Positions 16,821 through 23,777 of a DNA stretch of 64,000 bases are shown piece after piece; position 1 is the stretch's first letter, and every line of letters starts with the position of its first letter. The notes beneath the pieces were generated by a model. The model did no database searches, was not told the origin of the DNA, and saw nothing but the letters and a program-made list of their open reading frames with translations. A program made the translations under genes and the position numbers. The stretch is from Prevotella sp. (lineage in GTDB: Bacteria; Bacteroidota; Bacteroidia; Bacteroidales; Bacteroidaceae), in assembly GCA_017417465.1 (NCBI GenBank), contig JAFPZD010000116.1, forward strand, positions 1-64,000, written 5' to 3'.

Positions 16821-17312
16821 CTACTTTTCAAGAAAACGCTCTATCTCTGACATGTCAATGTCGCCAAGCGTTGAGCTGAGTGTGGCCGACAAGCCGGGGA
16901 GCATGAAGAACTTCGACTTGCCGTATGACACGATGATGGTCAGCTCGACTTTTGGGTCGGGTTCCTGTTTGCTTACTTCCAAAGTGTAGATCATGTGGCA
17001 CTCGCCATCGTCGAAGATGAGGGTCTGCTCACGGCCTCCCTTCTCCGAGATCTCTGTCGTGGCATTCTCCGCCTCGTCGGCAAAGGCGTTCATCAACTTC
17101 TGAGCATACTTTCCGTCTTTGCTACGAAACTCATAGCTCTTCACGGTACGTATCACCTTCTTGGTCTTCGGGTCGCGGTTGACCACTTTATCATACTCCA
17201 CGCCCTTCTTTTCCAATTCCTCAGCCACCCGGTCGATCTTTGCCTGTGCCAGTGCCATCTGGCTGCAGACCAGCAGTCCCATGACGGCTGCAATGATTTG
17301 TCTTGTTCTCAT
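16821..17312 (-). CDS. Small exported protein of unknown function, third gene of the sigma/anti-sigma group
   Basis: 163 residues with a signal peptide (MRTRQIIAAVMGLLVCSQMALAQ). The mature part is charged and mixed alpha/beta: KIDRVAEELEKKGVEYDKV, a KVIRTVKSYEF strand, KYAQKLMNAFADEAENA, a GGREQTLIFDDGE loop, and a hydrophobic SKFFMLPGLSATLSSTLGDIDM near the end. I cannot assign it securely; it resembles small DUF proteins that accompany ECF sigma/anti-sigma pairs in Bacteroidales. The gap to the anti-sigma gene (158 bases) contains a 26-bp hairpin and no TAnnTTTG box, so read-through from the sigma operon is the likely expression route (inference). Confidence 0.75.
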   Translation of the reverse strand: MRTRQIIAAVMGLLVCSQMALAQAKIDRVAEELEKKGVEYDKVVNRDPKTKKVIRTVKSYEFRSKDGKYAQKLMNAFADEAENATTEISEKGGREQTLIFDDGECHMIYTLEVSKQEPDPKVELTIIVSYGKSKFFMLPGLSATLSSTLGDIDMSEIERFLEK

Positions 17313-17373
17313 AACTATTGCTCCTTTCTAATTAGCTATAATTTTAGTTTATACAAATAATCCTTATTATCAA

Positions 17374-17438
17374 CAACGAATTTAACGAATTACACGAATA
17401 GCTGCGCGTAGCAATTCGTATAATTCGTATAATTCGTT
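17374..17438. repeat. Long hairpin of ACGAATT-type repeats
   Basis: Arms 17374-17399 and 17413-17438 are complementary over 26 positions with a few mismatches, around a 13-base loop. Each arm holds three ACGAAT-like direct repeats. It lies between the anti-sigma gene and the exported-protein gene, and has the same size plan as the 16641-16702 hairpin but unrelated sequence. Confidence 0.8.
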
Positions 17439-17470
17439 GTTTTATAGGACAGTCGTTCTCATCTACTTAT

Positions 17471-17920
17471 TTAAATGATTGGTAAGTCATTGGTCACCGG
17501 TTTCTCGCCATTCAGCCTACAGTCGATGCGTCGACTCATCTGCCTCGCCTTGTCCAGCGTGTTGCGCAGTTCGGGCATGATGGTCTTCAGGTCGGTGATC
17601 TTTTGGCCATCGCGAATGATATAGCTGCCCTCGTAAAGTGCCATTTCTGCCTCACGCTGCCGATGGCCGTAGTACGCCAGCCCAGCGCCTATCAGCAGTG
17701 CCACTGAGGCAGCAGCAACCCAGCGCGGCCATAGTCTGCGTGTCGTTGCCCGTTCAGGCATGCCTTCGGCATACCATCGGAACATGGGCTGATACTTTCG
17801 TAATGACTTGGGCACCGACCCACTGAAATAGTCGTACAGCTGCTGTTCCTCGGCATTGGTTGTCTCACCCTCGAGGAAACGCTCGATGAGCTGTTTCACG
17901 TTTTCTTTCCTTTCATTCAT
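17471..17920 (-). CDS. Membrane anti-sigma factor (putative)
   Basis: 149 residues. The N-terminal part (1-62) is cytoplasmic-type and charged: NVKQLIERFLEGETTNAEEQQLYDYF, the short helical opening usual in Bacteroidetes anti-sigma proteins. One transmembrane segment follows near 64-84 (RWVAAASVALLIGAGLAYYG), then a short outer part with MALYEGSYIIRDGQKITDLKTIMPEL. The start codon overlaps the stop of the upstream sigma gene by four bases (ATGA arrangement, 17917-17920), so the two are translationally coupled. It should bind and hold the sigma factor until an envelope signal arrives; the signal is unknown. Confidence 0.8.
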   Translation of the reverse strand: MNERKENVKQLIERFLEGETTNAEEQQLYDYFSGSVPKSLRKYQPMFRWYAEGMPERATTRRLWPRWVAAASVALLIGAGLAYYGHRQREAEMALYEGSYIIRDGQKITDLKTIMPELRNTLDKARQMSRRIDCRLNGEKPVTNDLPII

Positions 17921-18402
17921 AGCTTAAATTGTTTCATCATGTTACGTCGTGCACGCGACAAGCACTGTCTGACAGCTTCGGGCGTGCTGCCCGTCGTGCG
18001 TGCTATCTCCGCCACCTCCATGCCGTCGATATGCTTCATGCGCAGCACGGCCTGCTGGGCACTGGGCAGCGACAGGAGGAGATGCTCCAGGCGTTCACGC
18101 TCCTCACGACTGATAAGTGCCGTTTCGGGCGTATGGTCGTCAGCCAGCAAGGGCATCTGCTGCTGTGATGCATGCCACTGCCGCTTCTTGTTCAGCGCCA
18201 TCCGGCGCACCATCACCACGCCGAGCCCATCCATCGAGTGGTAGTGCGAAAGCTCCGTGCGCATCGCCCACAGCTTCAGCACGGCATCCTGCACCGTGTC
18301 TTCCGCCTCGTCGGCATCACCCAGTCGCTGGCGTGCCTCGGCTACCAGCCGTTGGCGCATCCTGCGCACCCATTCTTCGAACTCCTGTTGCTCCATATTC
18401 AT
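17917..18402 (-). CDS. ECF-type RNA polymerase sigma-70 factor
   Basis: The ATG at 18402 (MNMEQQEFEEWVRRM) gives 161 residues; the longer frame begins with TTG. Region 2 includes RQRLGDADEAEDTVQDAVLKLW and the DNA-melting/-10 recognition part MVRRMALNKKRQ. Region 4 includes LLLSLPSAQQAVLRMKHIDGMEVAEIARTTGSTPEAVRQCLSRARRNM with a helix-turn-helix. It directs RNA polymerase to a small regulon, under control of the overlapping anti-sigma gene. Divergent from hutH, with 120 bases between the two starts. Confidence 0.9.
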   Translation of the reverse strand: MNMEQQEFEEWVRRMRQRLVAEARQRLGDADEAEDTVQDAVLKLWAMRTELSHYHSMDGLGVVMVRRMALNKKRQWHASQQQMPLLADDHTPETALISREERERLEHLLLSLPSAQQAVLRMKHIDGMEVAEIARTTGSTPEAVRQCLSRARRNMMKQFKL

Positions 18403-18467
18403 AGCTAAGACAATCAAAAAGGTCGGAATGTGACATCCCGTAACAAAGATTAACAGTGGTTTCAGCC

Positions 18468-18495
18468 TTGAATGGCGTGAAAATGCTTACCTTTG
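18468..18495 (+). promoter_or_regulatory. Promoter of hutH
   Basis: TTG at 18468-18470 and TACCTTTG at 18488-18495. The upstream in-frame ATG at 18493 overlaps the -7 box, so translation must start at 18523. Confidence 0.8.
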
Positions 18496-18522
18496 CAGCC
18501 GAAAAATCTAATATACCCTACT

Positions 18523-20001
18523 ATGAACACTCATTACATCTCTGCCGAGCACCTTACACCGGAACGCATCGGCGAAATCATCAAGAACGGTTACAAACTG
18601 GCTCTCAGCGACGACGCCCGTGCGCGTATTGTCCGTTGTCGCCAATACTTGGACGAGAAGATCGCCTCGCAGACGGAGCCCGTCTACGGCGTCACCACGG
18701 GCTTCGGCTCCCTCTGCCAAGTGAGCATCAGCAAGGAGCAGCTGTCGCAGCTGCAGGTGAACCTCATCAAGAGCCATGCGTGCGGCGTCGGCGAGCGTGC
18801 CCCTCGCGACATTGTTCGCATCATGATGCTGCTCAAGATCCAGTCGCTCAGCTATGGCTATTCGGGCTGCAAGCTCGACACGGTAGAGCGCCTCATCGAT
18901 ATGTTCAACAACGACCTGGTGCCCGTGGTCTACCGCCAAGGGTCGCTCGGCGCTTCCGGCGACCTCGTGCCGCTGGCCCACCTCTGTCTGCCACTCGTCG
19001 GCGAGGGCGAAGTAGACATCGACGGTGAGGTCGTCAGTGGCAGCGAGATGCTGCGGCGCATGGGCTGGAAGCCCATCGAGATGGCTTCGAAGGAAGGGCT
19101 GGCACTGCTCAACGGCACGCAGAACATGAGTGCCTACGCCGTGTGGAGCATCCTCGAGGCAGAGCGACTGAGCGACTGGGCCGACCGCATCGCCGCCATG
19201 TCGCTCGATGCCTTCGACGGCCGCATCGAGCCGTTCCTGCACGTCGTCCACACCGTGCGCCCCCACTTGGGGCAGATTGAGACGGCGCGGCACATCCGTG
19301 AGCTGCTCGAGGGCAGCGAGCTCATTCAGGCGGAGAAGGTGCACGTTCAGGACCCCTACTCTTTCCGTTGCGTGCCGCAGGTCCACGGCGCCGTGAAGGA
19401 CACGCTGCGCTACGTGAAGTCCGTCATCGACATTGAGATCAACTCGGCCACCGACAACCCGACGGTGTGCCCCGACGACGACATGATCATCTCGGCCGGC
19501 AATTTTCACGGCGAGCCCATCGCCCTGCCCATCGACTTCCTCTCCATCGCCATGAGCGAGTTGGCCGACATCTCCGAGCGACGCATCTACCGGCTGGTGA
19601 GCGGCTTGCGCGGGCTGCCCGACTTCCTCGTGGCTAACCCGGGGCTCAACAGCGGTTTCATGATTACGCAGTACACCGCCGCCTCGTGTGTCTCGCTGAA
19701 CAAGAGCCTCGCCATGCCCTCGTCGGTCGACAGCATACCCTCATGCCAGGACCAGGAGGACCTCGTGTCGATGGGCGCCAATGCCGCCATCAAGCTGCAG
19801 AAAGTCATCCTGAACACCGAGCGCGTGCTGGCCATCGAACTGATGAACGCCGCACAGGCCCTGGAGTTCCGGTTCCCCAAGAAGTCGTCACCCGCCATTA
19901 TGAAGATCCACGAGGCATTCCGCCACGAAGTGCCCTTCATCAGCGACGACGTGGTGATGTACCCACTCATCGAGCGAGCTATACAGTTCCTAAGGAGTTA
20001 A
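18523..20001 (+). CDS. hutH: Histidine ammonia-lyase
   Basis: The ATG at 18523 gives 492 residues; the longer frame from 18493 begins inside the promoter. The enzyme removes ammonia from L-histidine to give urocanate, the first step of the hut pathway. The self-cyclising MIO tripeptide Ala144-Ser145-Gly146 is in GSLGASGDLVPLAHL. Other family blocks are YGVTTGFGSL, NLIKSHACGVGE, LLNGTQNMSAY, QDPYSFRCVPQVHG, NSATDNPTV, SAGNFHGEP and SCQDQEDLVSMG. It has its own promoter, away from the other hut genes. The 3' end runs into short tandem repeats: the last codons and stop (CTA AGG AGT TAA) are part of a GGAGTTAA repeat. Confidence 0.95.
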   Translation: MNTHYISAEHLTPERIGEIIKNGYKLALSDDARARIVRCRQYLDEKIASQTEPVYGVTTGFGSLCQVSISKEQLSQLQVNLIKSHACGVGERAPRDIVRIMMLLKIQSLSYGYSGCKLDTVERLIDMFNNDLVPVVYRQGSLGASGDLVPLAHLCLPLVGEGEVDIDGEVVSGSEMLRRMGWKPIEMASKEGLALLNGTQNMSAYAVWSILEAERLSDWADRIAAMSLDAFDGRIEPFLHVVHTVRPHLGQIETARHIRELLEGSELIQAEKVHVQDPYSFRCVPQVHGAVKDTLRYVKSVIDIEINSATDNPTVCPDDDMIISAGNFHGEPIALPIDFLSIAMSELADISERRIYRLVSGLRGLPDFLVANPGLNSGFMITQYTAASCVSLNKSLAMPSSVDSIPSCQDQEDLVSMGANAAIKLQKVILNTERVLAIELMNAAQALEFRFPKKSSPAIMKIHEAFRHEVPFISDDVVMYPLIERAIQFLRS

Positions 20002-20124
20002 GAGTTCCTGAGGAGTTAGGGGGAGTTAAAGGGAAGTTAAAGGGGAGTTAAAGGGACGATAGTTGGGGAAGTAGGGGAACTCCTAATTCCTAATTCCTAA
20101 CTCCTAATTCCTAACTCCTAACTC
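19990..20124. repeat. Tandem repeats joining the ends of hutH and the convergent porin gene
   Basis: The first half (19990-20055) carries GGAGTTAA units at roughly 10-12 base intervals. The second half (20077-20124) carries seven 7-base units of the type CTCCTAA/TTCCTAA. The halves are partly complementary, so a hairpin is possible. The hutH stop lies inside the array and the porin stop abuts it. Confidence 0.85.
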
Positions 20125-21199
20125 AAAAGGCAACCTGCACCTGTGCCTGCAGCCAGTTGTAGTCATCTTGGAACTGGCTCCAGGTGCGGGTGTACTGTAG
20201 CTGTAGGCGGCACTTACGGTAGAACCAATATTGCAATCCCACGGTGCCCTGTGTCTGGTCGTAGCTGAGGCTCGTATTGCGGTCGTAGTAGTCGGCCGAG
20301 GCGACCATGTCCAACCCTTTATATAAAGGTACGCACGCGGTAACGTAGCCACCACGGCTACCCGCATCGCCATCCTGTCCACCCAACCACTCGGCACGCA
20401 GGCTCACGGGCCGTGCCTCCTTGTACTGGCCAGGGGCATAGGCCCCTGTCTTCAGCTCGGCGCCCACGCTGTAGCGGTTACGCCGGTAGTTGTCGCCCAC
20501 GCTGATGCCGGGGTTCCAGTCCGCCGTTCCTACAGCACAGCCTGTGCCCAGTTGCCCTGAGGCCACCAAGCGAAGTCCCTTTGCTGGACGCACCTCAATC
20601 TTCGCCAGCAGGTCCTTCTGGTTGTTCAGGTCGCGGCGGTTGATGCCTTGCCCGCTCATTAGCGCCACCTCGTAGTGCAGATGGTCGTGCAGCAGGTCGC
20701 CAAAGACCATCAGACCCTGGTCGCGTCCATAGTTGACGCCATGCAGGGGGTCGGGGCCTTCGCCAGCCAGATAGAGCACTGCCTGCGAGTAGACGTCGAC
20801 AAGCTCCAACTGTGTTGGCGACAGTGGGTTCTCCAACGTGTATGAATGTTTGAACTGGCCCAAGCGGACGCTCAGCGACTTGTCACGCGACAGCCGGTAA
20901 TCAGTGTAGAACTCCTGAACGACGCTCGAGAAGTCGTGCATGAAGAGGAACGACCAGCGGTCGGTGATGCGTGCCTTCGCCCATAGCAGCGTGCGCTTTA
21001 GGTTATAGCTGTTCTGCTGGCGGCCGCCGGCATCCTGCCACGACCAGCCGCCCTGCGCATAGCCATTGAAGGTGATGCGCTGTGTCAGCTCGTTCATCCA
21101 CTCTGATTCGGTTGATTGCTGCGCGTGGCAGCTCATGGTGGCGGTGATCAGTGCCACAGCTAGTGCGATGCCTCTTGTCTTGTTATCCATCATTCTCAT
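20123..21199 (-). CDS. Outer-membrane porin, phosphate-selective O/P (OprO/OprP-like) family
   Basis: 358 residues with a signal peptide (MRMMDNKTRGIALAVALITATMSCHAQ). Alternating amphipathic strands run through the whole protein: ITFNGYAQGGWSWQD, LLWAKARITDRWSFLFMHDF, LSVRLGQFKHSYTLENPLSP, YSVGAELKTG. It ends with LQAQVQVAF, a terminal Phe typical of outer-membrane barrels. The RLGQFK...P segment is characteristic of the OprP/porin O-P family as found in Bacteroidetes. The substrate is not certain; family members pass phosphate or polyphosphate, but Bacteroidetes homologues are uncharacterised. The protein is convergent with hutH and has its own minus-strand promoter. Confidence 0.8.
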   Translation of the reverse strand: MRMMDNKTRGIALAVALITATMSCHAQQSTESEWMNELTQRITFNGYAQGGWSWQDAGGRQQNSYNLKRTLLWAKARITDRWSFLFMHDFSSVVQEFYTDYRLSRDKSLSVRLGQFKHSYTLENPLSPTQLELVDVYSQAVLYLAGEGPDPLHGVNYGRDQGLMVFGDLLHDHLHYEVALMSGQGINRRDLNNQKDLLAKIEVRPAKGLRLVASGQLGTGCAVGTADWNPGISVGDNYRRNRYSVGAELKTGAYAPGQYKEARPVSLRAEWLGGQDGDAGSRGGYVTACVPLYKGLDMVASADYYDRNTSLSYDQTQGTVGLQYWFYRKCRLQLQYTRTWSQFQDDYNWLQAQVQVAF

Positions 21200-21237
21200 T
21201 ACCTTAATTTGTTAAGTCGTGCTTGTGATTTTGCCTG

Positions 21238-21269
21238 CAAAGTTACAACTTTTTTTCTCTCCACTCCAA
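21238..21269 (-). promoter_or_regulatory. Promoter of the porin gene
   Basis: Minus-strand TAACTTTG (21245-21238) with TTG at 21269-21267, spacing 21. Confidence 0.7.
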
Positions 21270-21363
21270 TCTCGCCCCCCTTTCCCCATGTCTTTTAACC
21301 TCCTTTAACTACTTCCGTTTAAAACTTTTTCACCTTTTTACGCTTTTTCTCCCGAAAAAAGCG

Positions 21364-21371
21364 TAACTTTG
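21364..21371 (+). promoter_or_regulatory. -7 box of the TPR/AraC regulator gene
   Basis: TAACTTTG at 21364-21371, 48 bases before the ATG. No clear -33 TTG was found. Confidence 0.6.
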
Positions 21372-21418
21372 CAGCCAAATTAAAGAACGCGCGTACGTCA
21401 CTCATCCTACCCTAAACA

Positions 21419-23323
21419 ATGGTTATGCAAAGACTGATTCCCACACTGCTCACAACAGCCGTACTGCTGCTGACAGCCTGTTCCGGTGACAGCTCAGACG
21501 CTGTCCGAGGCGATTTGCAATCCCCCGAACAACAAGACACCGTCTACACCGAGGCGGCCGCCATGAGCATCCACCGCAACAACCCTGAGCGGGCACTGCA
21601 GATCATCGACTCGGCAGTCATCGTGGGCAACGTCACTCAAGTACGCGCCGAATACCTGAAGGGCGTGACGCAGTATGCCATGGCCAACATGCCCTTGGCA
21701 CGCCAGACTTGTCTCGACCTGTTATCAAGCATTTCCAACGGAAAGATCCTCAAATACCAATCCCCGGACCTTGAGCCAGGAACCGATTCCGCCACCATAC
21801 AAAGCGTCTACATGCTGCTGACGAGCATTGAATACACGTCGGGCAACTATCCCGCCGTCGTCCGCTATGCCACCGAGGCATCGCGTCTGGCCCACGACCT
21901 CGACAGCCCAGCTGATGCAGCAAAGATGGAGGGGTACATCGCTGAGGCGATGGCACATACAGGGCGCACCGATGAGGGCATCGACCATCTGCGCACCACC
22001 ATCGACGAACTGCGGCAGATTGACTCTTTCCAGGGTGTGGTGGGCTACCACGCCACAGCAAAGAAGCTGCTCCACATCATGCTGGAGAACGGACGCTTCG
22101 ACGAGATGGTACCCGTCTGCGAGGCCATGCTCGAGCGCATCAACGAGCTCGGCGATCATCCCGAGAACTTCAGCGGAATTGCCGAAGGCTTCGACCCTGC
22201 AGAGTTTGTAGACTTCGCACGCGGACAGACACTTGTCTTCCTCACTACTGCCTACGCCCGTCAGTACGCCGCAGCAGCCACCCCACCCACCGAGGTTACG
22301 CCGACCATGCGCGCACAGCTGCTCAGGAAAGCGCAGCAAACCGAAGCGGCCGTCCACAGCACAAAATGGAGCAGATCGAAAGACTTCCTGCGCATGATAA
22401 CCGCCGCCTACCCATTCATGGGCGAGTACGAGCGCTTCGACGAGGCTATCGAGCAGCTGGAGTCCACCTATCCCGACACCGTCAACAACAGCTACTACAT
22501 CTGCCTCACCCTGCGTAGCGAAGCGGCGAGGCTCAGAGGCCGCACCAACGACGCCCTCAGCTACCTAAAGCGTGCCAGTACGATACGCGACAGCCTGGAC
22601 ATGCACAACCAGCGTGACCAACTCAACGAGCTGGCCACCGTCTATCACCTACAAGAAGAGCAGCTGGCACGTCAGGATGCTGAAGCCGATGCCCGTTTCT
22701 ACCGTCTGCTGACATGGGTCATCATCGCCGGTCTGCTGGCAGCCATTGCCTTCGCCATCTATTTCTTCTACAAACGTCGCGAGACCGACAAGAAGAACCT
22801 CGTCCTCGCTCGTGAGATTGCAGAATCGGTCAAGCAGCAAGCCCTCGCCCAGCCGCTCGCTGCTGAGAGAGGGGTGGTTACGCCTTCCGCCGAAGACGCA
22901 ACGCCCGCACCCCAGCACCCAAGCACCCCCGCATCTCCCTCACAAGCATCAACCGAAGGTGGGGCCGCAGAGTCTGCCGATGCCGACTTATTCGCTAAAA
23001 TCCAAGACGTCATCCTTCGCGAACAGCTCTTCCTCAACCCGCAGCTCGACCGACAGATGCTCGTCGAACGCCTCGGCGTTTCCAAGGAACGCATTGGCGC
23101 CGCTTTTGCCAAGGGCAGCCAGTACAAGTCGCTCATCGACTTCCTTAACGACTGCCGACTACCCTATGCCGCCAAGCTGCTGGCCGACCAGCCCGGACTT
23201 TCCATCACCGACGTGGCGATGGCCAGCGGGTTCACCAACACCAACACCTTCGGCCGCAACTTCAAGCAGAAGTACACCCTCACGCCTTCCCAATATCGCG
23301 AGAAACTTTTCCCTAACCCCTAA
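21419..23323 (+). CDS. Single-chain membrane regulator: lipoprotein-type N-terminus, TPR sensor, TM, AraC-type HTH
   Basis: 634 residues. The N-terminus looks like a lipoprotein signal (LLTTAVLLLTACSG). A TPR-rich region (about 40-420) follows, with repeats such as NNPERALQIIDSAVIVGN and TNDALSYLKRASTIRDSLDM. A transmembrane segment near 430-452 (LLTWVIIAGLLAAIAFAIYFFYKR) is followed by a basic coiled segment, a Pro/Ala/Ser-rich linker, and a C-terminal AraC-type DNA-binding domain (about 535-630: DRQMLVERLGVSKERIGAAF...ITDVAMASGFTNTNTFGRNFKQKYTLTPSQYR). Signals sensed outside the membrane would be passed directly to the HTH. It lies just upstream of the TTTCGTCT box array and giant gene A, so it is the prime candidate regulator of that locus (inference). 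The stop lies inside a CTAACTC heptamer repeat. Confidence 0.85.
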   Translation: MVMQRLIPTLLTTAVLLLTACSGDSSDAVRGDLQSPEQQDTVYTEAAAMSIHRNNPERALQIIDSAVIVGNVTQVRAEYLKGVTQYAMANMPLARQTCLDLLSSISNGKILKYQSPDLEPGTDSATIQSVYMLLTSIEYTSGNYPAVVRYATEASRLAHDLDSPADAAKMEGYIAEAMAHTGRTDEGIDHLRTTIDELRQIDSFQGVVGYHATAKKLLHIMLENGRFDEMVPVCEAMLERINELGDHPENFSGIAEGFDPAEFVDFARGQTLVFLTTAYARQYAAAATPPTEVTPTMRAQLLRKAQQTEAAVHSTKWSRSKDFLRMITAAYPFMGEYERFDEAIEQLESTYPDTVNNSYYICLTLRSEAARLRGRTNDALSYLKRASTIRDSLDMHNQRDQLNELATVYHLQEEQLARQDAEADARFYRLLTWVIIAGLLAAIAFAIYFFYKRRETDKKNLVLAREIAESVKQQALAQPLAAERGVVTPSAEDATPAPQHPSTPASPSQASTEGGAAESADADLFAKIQDVILREQLFLNPQLDRQMLVERLGVSKERIGAAFAKGSQYKSLIDFLNDCRLPYAAKLLADQPGLSITDVAMASGFTNTNTFGRNFKQKYTLTPSQYREKLFPNP

Positions 23324-23362
23324 CTCCTAACTCCTAACTCCTAACTCTTAACTCCTAACTCC
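23312..23362 (+). repeat. CTAACTC heptamer repeat at the 3' end of the regulator gene
   Basis: Seven units with a 7-bp period (CTAACCC, four CTAACTC, TTAACTC, CTAACTC) begin inside the last codons. The gene ends as ...Pro-Asn-Pro-stop within the first units. Confidence 0.85.
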
Positions 23363-23370
23363 TCCCACCG

Positions 23371-23441
23371 TTTCGTCTGCGCATCCCCCATCTCGTCTTA
23401 TTCACACCCCAATTCGTCTAAAAAGGCACACCAATTTGTCT
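23371..23441 (+). promoter_or_regulatory. Four TTTCGTCT-type boxes upstream of the giant A locus
   Basis: TTTCGTCT (23371), TCTCGTCT (23391), ATTCGTCT (23412) and ATTTGTCT (23434) lie at 20, 21 and 22-base steps on the same strand. They are immediately upstream of a -33 element at 23448. The same array with the same spacing stands before the 35110/giant B locus. This is an activator-type operator candidate; the binding protein is unknown. Confidence 0.7.
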
Positions 23442-23447
23442 AAGCTC

Positions 23448-23478
23448 TTGCACTGACGAAAAAATAATACTATTTTTG
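23448..23478 (+). promoter_or_regulatory. Promoter of the 64-aa protein / giant A locus
   Basis: TTG at 23448-23450 is 20 bases before TATTTTTG at 23471-23478. The last TTTCGTCT-type box ends 29 bases before the -7 box. Confidence 0.75.
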
Positions 23479-23503
23479 CCGCTGATTATAACAAGCATTT
23501 CCC

Positions 23504-23698
23504 ATGCTAACAGCAGCGGTCATCATCCTCATCGCCATCGACGCCATCCTCGTCGTTCTTGTGGCCGTACTCCTGTGGCTTCACCTCCGCCACGACCAGG
23601 AGCTACACCGCAAGGACGACACCATCGTGCGTGAGATACGCGACAATGCCAACTTGCGCGACCAGCTCTACCACCACCTGACAAAGGCAAGGGGCTGA
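23504..23698 (+). CDS. Small membrane protein (64 aa) leading the giant A locus
   Basis: The ATG at 23504 follows the promoter by about 20 bases. Residues 2-28 (LTAAVIILIAIDAILVVLVA...) form one strong transmembrane helix, followed by a charged cytoplasmic-type tail (LRHDQELHRKDDTIVREIRDNANLRDQ) likely to be helical or coiled. No family is recognised. The gene lies between the promoter and giant gene A, so it is probably co-transcribed with it. A decayed copy (34946-35038) stands at the same place before the giant B locus, which supports it being a real gene of the ancestral locus. Confidence 0.6.
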   Translation: MLTAAVIILIAIDAILVVLVAVLLWLHLRHDQELHRKDDTIVREIRDNANLRDQLYHHLTKARG

Positions 23699-23777
23699 CC
23701 GAAGACGGCCACCGTGCTGACTCACACACCTTATTAATATAACTAACATCAATTAACTCATAAAAACATTAAAGCGT

